A stretch of 64,000 nt of DNA from Colocasia esculenta (Eukaryota > Streptophyta > Magnoliopsida > Alismatales > Araceae): contig CM024763.1 of assembly GCA_014218235.1 (NCBI GenBank), forward strand, positions 80,586,244-80,650,243, in the 5' to 3' direction. The position numbers were made by a program, and so were the translations under genes. Under the pieces are notes generated by a model. It did no database searches and had not been told where the DNA came from. It worked only from the letters and a program-made list of their open reading frames with translations. Positions within the stretch are counted from its first letter, which is position 1. Every line of letters begins with the position of its first letter. This document shows, piece after piece, positions 36,966 through 46,219 of this stretch.

Positions 36966-38737
36966 ATGGTAGCCCAAGGTAACTTTGAAGGTCAGTCTGT
37001 CAACCGACCCCCTCTCTTCGATGGTGAAGATTATCCTTACTGGAAGACCAGAATGGAATACTTTCTACAAGGGCACGACTATCAAATTTGGTCCATAGTA
37101 GAAGAAGGTGATCTGTTAGTCATAAATGAGAAAGCTCAATGGACAGATGATGACAGGAAGAAGATTTCCCTGAATTGCAAAGCAAAGAGCATCCTATGCT
37201 GTGCTCTAAGTAAGAAGGAATTCAACAGAGTTTCAGCCTACAAATCCTCAATGGAAATGTGGGAAAAGCTCAGGATTACTTATGAAGGCACAGACAAAGT
37301 AAAGGAAACAAGAATCGACATTCTTGTCACTCAATATGAAAGATTTCAGATGCAGTCAAGTGAGTCCATAACTCAAATGTTCAGCCGGTTCACTGACATC
37401 ACAAATGGACCAGCTAGTCTGGGGAAAACCTATGAGATGGGAGACATGGTGAGGAAGATACTTAGATCCTTTCCGTCCTCATGGACCCGAAAGGTCACAA
37501 CAATAGAAGAAGCTAATGACCTGAAGAGAATGTCTGTAGAAAAGCTCATTGGGTCCCTCATGGCCCATGAGATCAACATGGAAAGGCTAGGAAGTCCTCT
37601 AGCAGAAAGAAGCACTCTAACGCCTTAAAAGCTGAAGAAGATTCACCAGAAGCAAGTTCAGCTGAAAGTGAAAGTGATGCAGACAGCGAAAATGAGGAAG
37701 CTATGCTATCTAGAAAATTACAGCGAATTTTGGCTAAGAAGAAGAAATTCCAATCTGGAAGAAGGCACTTCAAAAGGAACAAGGAATTCAAGAAGCCAGA
37801 TGGAAAAGAAATAAAGAAAGGAGAACCCGTCTGCTATGAATGTAAGAAGCCAGGACACATTAAAACTGAGTGTCCAAAGTTAAAGAAGCCGGAGTTTAGG
37901 AAGAAGGACAGTTCCAAGAAGTTCAGAAAGTACAAGAAGAAGGCGATGGCAGCAGCATGGGAAAACAGTAGTGACTCAGACAGTGAGTCAAGTTCCTGTA
38001 GTGATGAAGAAAAGGCCAACTTGGCCTTCATGGCAAATACTGAAGATAAGGTAACTTCTGACTCCTCTTTTGATTCATGCAATGATTCAGATTCCGATAG
38101 CTTAGAAGAGGCCTTCAACGAACTATATGAAAAATATAAAGAAGTAACCAAATTATTAAAAGTGAGCAAGAAAAACATAGTCTGCATAGAAAATACAAAC
38201 TCAGATCTAAAATCAGAAAATGATCAATTAGAAAGTCAAATAACTGAACTTAAAAGAAGAAATGAACTGTTATGTGAAGACCTAAAAGCTAAGAATGAAC
38301 AAATAACTAAATTAGAGAAACAAGTATGTTTAGATGAACTGAAAACTGAAATCAAAACACTAACAGAAGAAAATATACAGTTATCTAGCACATTAGAAAA
38401 ATTCACTAATGGTAAAAACTCCCTCATATTAAAAGGTGCTAGAAGATTAGGTAAGAAGAAAAATGGATTAGGATATACACCCCCAGATAATGAAGAAACC
38501 ATAATTTATCCTAAAACATATCCAACACCAAAATTTATACCTCAACAAGATACAACATACAAAGCTGATTTCAGATATATAGAAAAAGTAACCAAATTAT
38601 CCTGCTGTAGTCACTGTAACAAGTTAGGACACATCATAATGACATGCCCAACAAGACATAAGAAATGGATAATAAAAGGCAAAATAAATGATACTAACCC
38701 ATCAGGACCCAAAAGAATTTGGGTACCTAAAACTTGA
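36966..38737 (+). pseudogene. Element E gag (Sirevirus type, two zinc knuckles)
   Basis: Capsid/nucleocapsid precursor of about 590 residues. The N-terminal UBN2 domain (VNRPPLFDGEDYPYWKTRM, ETRIDILVTQYERFQM) is in one frame to about 37590. A loss of one base near 37591 shifts the frame; the old frame ends at 37628 and the new one carries on through a Ser/Glu-rich linker, a zinc knuckle CYECKKPGHIKTEC (about 37836), an acidic Ser/Asp-rich stretch, a long charged coiled-coil (about 38110-38400) and a second knuckle CSHCNKLGHIIMTC (about 38612). It ends at TGA 38735-38737, which overlaps the ATG of pol. Two-knuckle long Gags are typical of Sireviruses. Confidence 0.9.
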
Positions 38738-41475
38738 TGTTTTTATTTCAGGACATCTCTCGAGCATCCAAATGGTATTTGGATAGCGGGTGCTCAAGAC
38801 ACATGTCAGGAAACCATAAGTTATTCTCTCATCTCCAAGCTGAAGAAGGAACAGTTACTTATGGAGATAATGGGAAAGGAACCGTGATAGGCAGTGGCTC
38901 TGTGAATAACAAAGGAAAAACAGTCATAGAAGATGTGCTATTAGTCAAGGGATTGAAGCACAATCTCATTAGCATTAGCCAGCTGTGTGACAGAGGCCAT
39001 CAGATCAAGTTTCAAGAGTCGAAGTGCAGCATACTGAAGGATGGAGCAGTCATCTTTGAAGCTAATAGAGAAAAGAATTTGTATGTGCTCTATCTTGAAG
39101 AACTCAAGGTTCAAAATGTTTGCCTGGCAGCAAATAAAGATAAATCTATAGAATTATGGCACAAACGACTTGGACATTGCAGCATAGATGGCATGAGAAA
39201 ACTGGTGAAGAAGAATCTTGTGGAAGGTCTACCTAAGGTTAGTACAAAATTGGATGGTGTATGTAAACCTTGTGCTAAGGGAAAGCACACCAAAGGCTCC
39301 TTCAAGTCAAAGACGGTGGTGACCACCTCAAAACCCTTAGAGCTCCTTCATATGGATCTATTTGGGCCAATGAGGACTACCAGTCTTGGAGGAAAGAATT
39401 TTGGATTTGTCATAGTGGATGACTACTCAAGATTCACATGGGTATCATTCCTAGAGCATAAAGATGATACTTTTGAAAACTTTGTTAGTTTCAGCAAGAA
39501 GGTCCAGAAAGATCAAAAGTTCAGCATTGTGTCTATCCGATCAGATCATGGTGGTGAATTTCAAAATAAAAAGTTTGCTATATTTTGTGATGATCAGGGA
39601 ATTGAGCATAATTTCTCAGCACCAAGGACACCACAACAAAATGGTATTGCTAAGAGGAAGAACAGAACCCTATTGGATATGGCAAGAACTATGCTCTCAG
39701 AATATGATCTGCCAAGATATTTTTGGGCTGAAGCAGTCAACACAGCAAGCTACATTATTAATTGAGTAATGATCAGGCCAATCCTGAAAAAGACTGCATA
39801 TGAACTATTCAAAGGGAAGAAACCAAAGATCAGCCACTTCAAGACTTTTGGATGTCCTTGCTTCATTCACAACAATGGAAAAAGGGACATTGGTAAGTTG
39901 GATGCCAAATCAGATGAAGGCATCTTTATGGGGTACACCTCTAAACCCAAAGGCTATAGAGTATTTAACAAACGTACTTTATTGATTGAACAGTCTGTAC
40001 ATATTATTTTTGATGAAACTAACCCTTCCTTGAGAAAGGAAGTAGATAGTGACAATGATGATGCAGATGAACTGTCCAAGAAACTAAGATACATCAATTG
40101 AGGACAAGGATGATCCACCTCTGGAAGAATTGCAATAAGAAGAAGTTACTCATGAAAACCTTCCAAAGGAGTGGAGATACAAGAAAGATCACCCACTTGA
40201 GAATATTATTGGTGATCCATCCATAGGGGTAAGAACAAGAGGTAATGTTATTCCTTGTGATTACCTAGCTTTTGTTTCTCAAATAGAGCCTAGGACAGTC
40301 AATGAAGCTCTTTCTGATGAATCTTGGATAGTAGCCATGCAAGATGAATTGAATCAATTCAAGAGAAACCAAGTATGATCACTTGTTCCTAGACCATCAG
40401 ACCATCCAGTCATTGGCACCAAATGGGCGTTCAGAAATAAACTGGATGAAACTGGTGCAATCTTAAGAAACAAGGTCAGATTGGTAGCTCAAGGCTATTC
40501 TCAAGAGGAAGGCATAGATTTCGATGAAACCTATGCACCTGTAGCTAGACTTGAGGCCATTAGAATATTACTTGCATATGCATCTGCTTTGAACTTGACA
40601 TTATTTCAAATGGATGTTAAATCCATATTTTTAAATGGTTTTATAAAAGAGGAAGTTTATGTGGAACAACCTCCGGGTTTTGATGACACAGAATTTTCCA
40701 ATCATGTTTTCAAACTTCATAAGGCATTATATGGTTTAAAACAGGCACCTAGAGCCTGGTATGAAAGGCTTAGCTCTTTTCTTTTAAACCATGGTTTCAG
40801 TAGAGGTCAAGTAGATAGTACCCTTTTCATAAAGTCAAAGGTCAAACACATTATATTAGTCCAAATTTATGTAGATGATATTATCTTTGGGTCTACTGAT
40901 GAATCCCTTTGCAAGTACTTTGAAAAGTTGATGCAGGGAGAATTTGAAATGAGCATGATGGGAGAACTTAATTACTTCCTTGGATTACAAATCAAACAAG
41001 GAAAGGAAGGAACTCACATCTGTCAAGCAAAGTACACAAAAGAACTCTTAAAGAAATTTGGATTCGAAAATACCAAGCCACTGTCAACACCGATGAGCAC
41101 ATCAACAAGGATGGACAGTGACAAAGATGGTAAGAAAGTAGATCAAAAGATCTACAAAGGTATGATTGGTTCACTACTTTATTTAATAGCTAGTAGACCA
41201 GATATACTATTTAGTGTATGCATGTGTGCTAGATATCAAGCTGATCCTAAAGAATCACATTTAATTTCGGTGAAAACAATATTTAGATATTTAGCAAGAT
41301 CTCATGACTTAGGTCTATGGTATCCAAAACATTGTGAAATTAACTTAGTAGGTTACTCTGATGCTGACTATGCTGGATGCAAATTAGATAGAAAAAGCAC
41401 CAGTTGTGGTTGTCAATTTCTTGCAGGATGTTTAATATCTTGGTCTTCAAAGAAACAAAATTCAGTAGCACTATC
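38737..41475 (+). pseudogene. Element E pol, 5' part (protease, integrase, RT, start of RNase H)
   Basis: Protease (WYLDSGCSRHMSG), GAG_pre-integrase (LWHKRLGHCSIDGM), integrase (MDLFGPM, RSDHGGEF), RVT_2 reverse transcriptase (LVAQGYSQEEGIDF, catalytic IYVDDIIFG) and the beginning of RNase H (YSDADYAGCKLD). The integrase catalytic Glu is replaced by Lys (codon 39652-39654, context QQNGIAKRKNRT). Breaks: TGA at 39763-39765 (an Arg codon), a frameshift near 40090, TAA at 40136-40138 (Gln position) and TGA at 40376-40378 (Trp position), after which the frame is open. The gene is cut at 41475 by element F and resumes at 60862. Confidence 0.92.
41471..41475. other. Target duplication of F, left copy
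   Basis: CTATC, repeated at 60857-60861. Confidence 0.93.
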
Positions 41476-42842
41476 TGTAATCACGGTATTTGTATCCCCT
41501 TTTTTGATAGGTATGAATATGTAGGGATTAGGAATTTACCGTGATCGCCACCAATGCAGTCGCCTCTTGATGTTCAGGTGGAGGGCTGACTACGTTGGAA
41601 AAGGACAAGTGAGAAGGAGGCGTACCTGGTAATGCGACCGGATGGGCGTCGCGATGCTTTCACGTGAACGCGACGTAGGCAATGGCGCCTTCTTGATCGC
41701 GACACAACAGTCGTCGCCTTCCTCTTCAGTGGATGGAGACTTGGGTTCTTTGTCTTCCTGCTCCTCAGCCGGCCGAGGGGCAAGAGCCTCACATTGCTCT
41801 GACCTTCAAACACCTGCCAAAGTGATTTAAACAACCCATTAGAATTCGTGTGTATGAGATCTATTCAATGAAAAGCTTGGAAACATGAACTATAATGGAG
41901 GGAACTCACGAGATTGGGGCTTTTAACCCCTGTGGGTGTTAAGTTTGGGTGTGTGTGTCATGATCTAATGTTAATCTATGAAGAAAATAAGACTATGCAT
42001 GCAAGAATTGAATGAAGTAAAGAGAAGAAAGGAAGAGGAGTTGTGTAGCCGATGGAAAACGCCCTGGGGGGCTCTTCTGAGTCGTCTGGAGGAGAAGCTC
42101 TCTTCGTGGAAGATGAAGCTCTCTTGCTCAGCGAACTAATGAATCCGGCCTGGCCCAAAAAGGTGCAGAGACGAGGTACTTATGGGTGATTATTCCCAAC
42201 TCGGGTCTGAGAGGAATAATGGGAAGGAGTCCGACTTTGGTTAAGTATGGCTGCGTATGGGCAATTGGAACTTGGAAAGGGACATGTTAGGAAGGTCTCC
42301 TCCAAATTTAAAAGGATTTGGACGTGATTTGGACGTCCAAATGAGGCAATTACCATCTTTGGCATGTGTCCAAGTTGGCTTCGGAAAGGGTTTCCTGTTT
42401 AAGGTCCTCAATGCGACGGCCTTCTGGTCGCCTTCCTGAATGCGACGGCTCGATACGTCGCCTTCCTCATATGGAAGGTGACTTCAAGTCATTTCGCGAT
42501 TTTTCAAAGATTTAAAATGTGGATTTATGATCGCGACATAGGGGCTGTCGTTTTCAGGAATGCGACCTAGGGCCTGTCGCCTTCAGGACTTTTCTGCGTT
42601 TTGGCCATGCAATGCATCCAATCTCCATGCGCAGCCTTCGGAATTGAAACATCGGACTTCTAACTTAGAGAGCTATAGTGAGAGAGATGGATTTGACCAG
42701 GAAGGGTCCTCCAGGGCGATGAACTAATGGAAATGATGTCATGATCGGAGAAAGCCAGCTTGACGATGATGAGGCAACGTGGGGCATCAATGATACGACA
42801 AGGGATTTTGCTCGACTTATGGGTCAGAAATGGGTGTCTACA
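41476..42842 (-). repeat. 3' LTR of element F
   Basis: 1367 bp, with minus-strand ends TGTAGACACCC and CCGTGATTACA. It contains GGCGAC/GTCGCC words at 42413-42475 and 42533-42590 (plus strand), and a small cluster near 41634-41720. No coding capacity is supported. Confidence 0.93.
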
Positions 42843-42856
42843 GATTACCCCTCCTT
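42843..42856 (-). promoter_or_regulatory. Polypurine tract of element F
   Basis: The minus strand reads AAGGAGGGGTAATC directly before the LTR start; AAGGAGGGG is the purine core. Confidence 0.65.
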
Positions 42857-44260
42857 GATGCCTGCTTTGCAAGGGAGTGGAGCGGTGATGGAGCGAAAGT
42901 GGCGTGAAACGGTGATGTAGCGGAATGAAACGGAATGAGCTGAAAAGCGGGCATCAAGGTAAAGAGACACCCATTTTGGACAAATGCGCAGCGAGAATTT
43001 TCTGGCTAACTTTGAACATGGCTAGGAACAGAATGCGAGGATGGTTCCTATTTGGGATGAATAAAAATCAAAAGAAAAGAAATGATCAACCTCCTGATTC
43101 AAGAGGTACCCTGGCTATCTTTAGCGTGCAGGTTTCGTTCATTAGGGGATTGGTGCTGCCTGGCGGGTCGATTCGACTCTGGCCTTTGAGCGGTTCACGA
43201 CTAATGAGCGGATCGGAGATGAAGGAATGACTGTTGTAATGAATGGGGATGAGGGGAATCCTTCATAGGAACCATACTGGCAAACTGGACCGAGCAGCAA
43301 GCTCGAGGAAAACTTTCAAATTCGGAGTGGAATCCTTGTCTGAAAATGAGGATTTGGGTTGGGACATCATTGGGAAGCTGACTTTGACGAATCATGATTC
43401 ATAAAGCTCAAAATTCCTACATGATGCATGCTGGGCTAAAGGAAAAGGAAATCATAAAAACGAATGCAAAGAAAGGGAGAAAATAACAGATATTCAAGGA
43501 TAATATTGCTAGACAATATAGGCAAGGGTCAAGACACTTCGCATCCCCGACGTGCGATAGAATCCATCGTCCCTGAGTTACATCACCCAACGGCCTATCC
43601 AGCGATTAACAGTGTGCACCTAGATCATCCTTGTTTTTGATGAAGGGGAACTCAGATCCTGGAACACACTGGGAACCAGCCGGTCCTTGAGCTAATATAG
43701 TAGCATAGATATCATATAGTAATGCGAAGGGATTAGAGTTAGAGATACTTACCTGACTTACCTGACGGACGTCGCTTTTAATTTTCTGATTTTTTGTGGA
43801 TTTTCCTGCATTTTCTGATTTTTATGGATTTTCAATAATCAAAGCAATAAAGATAGACATGATACAATGCACCAAATAAACGAACATCAAAGCATGTGTG
43901 CAAACATTCTGAGCAATCACAGAAGAAATAAGCATGATAGTGTAAACTGATCAGAAGGCGACATAGGGCATGTCGACTGAAGAAGGCGACGGGCACCACG
44001 TCGCCACCCTGAAGGCGACGGGTCGATATGTCGATTTCACAGGTTTCTCAGCCCGAGCTCAAAACCTTTCAGCCCCAAGCTTGAGTTTGACTCCCATTTG
44101 GATTCCAATGGCCCTCCACTCAAAGTCCCACTCCTAATGGGTCTTCTCTACCCTTTCCTAGCAGGAATAGGAGTGCTATGGCTCTATAAATAAGGGGGAT
44201 GAGAAGCCCAATTCGTAGCTCTCTCTTCTCTCTTCTTTTCTTCGAATTTTGCAAGCTCTC
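42857..44260. other. Element F 3' region: spacer before the cargo genes
   Basis: No gene is supported. It contains repeated 'ttttctgattttt' text at 43785-43835 and a cluster of three GGCGAC...GTCGCC hairpin words at 43961-44036. The last 80 bases hold the TATA box of cargo gene 1. Confidence 0.7.
44184..44192 (+). promoter_or_regulatory. TATA box of antisense cargo gene 1
   Basis: TATAAATAA in the context GCTCTATAAATAAGGGGG, about 77 bases before the ATG at 44261, followed by a CT-rich leader (44218-44240) typical of plant core promoters. It points in the cargo-gene direction, opposite to the gag-pol of F. Confidence 0.6.
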
Positions 44261-45493
44261 ATGGCCATGAAGAGAGCTCCTCTTGCTTCCATGGATGGGG
44301 AGACGGCTTATGAAGGTCCGAAGCGTGCTCGGACGGCTTATGAAGCTCTTGTGAGGATCAAAGACGTCCCCAATCACTCGAGCTGGAGCGAGGAAGTGAG
44401 GGAGGTAAGTAGATTGGTGTTTTGAATTTTCATGAACTTCTGCTCCGAATTTCCTTATTAATTTTGTTCTTCTTCTTCCTCCCTTCTCTCTTTTTTCTCT
44501 CTTCTCTTCTAGCTCTTCCCGGGTTCCCGACGCTACTCTAAGCTCACATGGATCACCCCCATGATCAAAACCTTACCCATGTTCGTCATCCGATTCTTAA
44601 GAGAGTGGGGTTTGGGCGGGGTTTTGATAGCGGCCCATAACTACCATAAGATCTCGTTTGATTGGCATAGCATCACGGCCCTCATAGAATTATGGCACCC
44701 ACAAACCCATACCTTCATCTTTCCCAAATTTGAGGCAACCGTCCTTCTAGAGGAGGTCGAGGCCTTCCTAGCTCTTCTTAAAACCAAGCCGGGGGACGAG
44801 CAAAGCATAAGTTACACTGTTGAGCCCATTAACCCGAAACTTATTCTAGGGGAGTTCATGACCGACCCCGGGGACGTACATACCATGATTAGCCCACAAT
44901 TCATCCATCTAGTGCCTTTTTCTAAGTGGGTCATATCCAAGTGTAAGGACAAGAGCGTAGACCACCGTGAGATAGCCAAGGCCATGGCCATATGCTTGTG
45001 TGGGGTGGTGCTTTTCCCGTCCGGGGATCACCTCATAGACTATGCTAGCTTGAGTGCCATAAGTGGGGTATGGCGGGGACTTTCACTCTCTCACGCCGTC
45101 TTGGCGTATCTTTACTCGGGCCTTACCTCGGCTTCCATGGGGGGTTTCCTTTATGGCTCCATGATCCTTCTAGAGTGTTGGTTAGGTGTGAGGATAAAAT
45201 TTAAGCCTATTGACAATCCTACCACCGACAGTCGGATCTTCGGGTGCCATCCATTGAACTTTATTGGCGGGGCGGCCAAATTCTCCGACAAGGTTTTATG
45301 CAGGACGGCGGATAAAAAGATGAGGAATGCATGGCGCCTCTACTTCAGTACCCTACCGGTGGAGCACTTCGCTTTGGGCGTAGCGGCACTTCGCGGAGCG
45401 GAGATCTGGCTACCACTTGGACGCGGACTGGATTTGCAACTTGTGGGTAACATGGCGACCGTACTCTACAACCCGCAGCGGTGCTACCTATAG
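44261..45493 (+). CDS. Antisense cargo gene 1: DUF7745-like protein
   Basis: Exon 1 (44261-44404, 48 codons) ends GAG|GTAAGT; an intron at 44405-44512 ends TTCTTCTAG; exon 2 runs from 44513 to the stop at 45493. Both splice sites are strong and in phase 0. The protein of about 374 residues has the layout of the plant DUF7745 family (related in fold to the plant mobile domain): a segment with ITALIELWHPQTHTFIF near residue 95, VVLFPSGDHLIDYASL near the middle and GFLYGSMILLECWLGV later. Its function is unknown. A second frame continues plausibly from 45481 to 45732 (MYQAYLREHEKL), suggesting a one-base frameshift near 45475 cut off about 85 residues. It is antisense to the element F genes and intact over the conserved domain. 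Confidence 0.75.
44405..44512 (+). other. Intron of cargo gene 1 (108 bp)
   Basis: GTAAGT donor, pyrimidine-rich end TTCTCTTCTTCTAG-like acceptor, phase 0. Confidence 0.8.
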
Positions 45494-45732
45494 ATCGGAA
45501 GCCGAGGACTCAGGTGCTTCCGCCATCACACTTGCCACCCGTGAAGAAGCGGCGCTTGGGGAACCCGGAAGACGAGCAAGCTGTATGGAGCGCGTTGGCT
45601 TTGTGGCGGGTGTGCGCTACCCATGCACTTCTACCGACACTGCAGGAGGAGCGGGAGATGTACCAGGCGTACCTCCGAGAGCATGAGAAACTTCGGCCGC
45701 TTGCGGACCATGAGCCGGAAGGCGAGAGTTGA

Positions 45733-46219
45733 TTGTACTTTTCGAGCTTTGAGAGACTTGGTGGACTTGATGTAATGGGAATGGGACATGTGACTTTTGA
45801 TTTTTAGCCTTTATTTGATGTGAGCATGGAGTTATTTGCAATGAGAATTGATTTGTGGGACTTTTGTGCACTGGGTTGAGAAGGCGACATAGGGTACGTC
45901 GCTACCCTGAAGATGACTGGTCAACGGTCGCGACCAGCAAAGTGAAGGCGACATGGGCCATGTCGCGACCTGAGCAGAAGGCGACGGGGGTAATGTCGCG
46001 TTCACAGGTCCCGGGGCAGTTTGAATTCGGGCCGAGCGCCCCCTTTCCTCCTTCCCCTCTTTCCTCTCTTTCTTCCTTTCTTCCGGCGAAACCGGCGACC
46101 TCCTCTTTTCCTCTCCGGCACTCCCCCTTTCGACGAGCCCCTCCTCTCCGGCCGGCGATCGCCGGCGACGACCCCCCCTTTCCTCTTCTTCCTCTTCCTT
46201 TTCCCCTTGAGGCCCAGCG
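45733..46219. other. Spacer between cargo genes with hairpin words
   Basis: No coding region is supported. Four or five GGCGACA...TGTCGC words lie at 45882-46010. From 46030 to 46210 the plus strand is a CT-rich leader (pyrimidine-rich, with CCGGCGA words) that fits a 5' leader for cargo gene 2. Confidence 0.6.
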
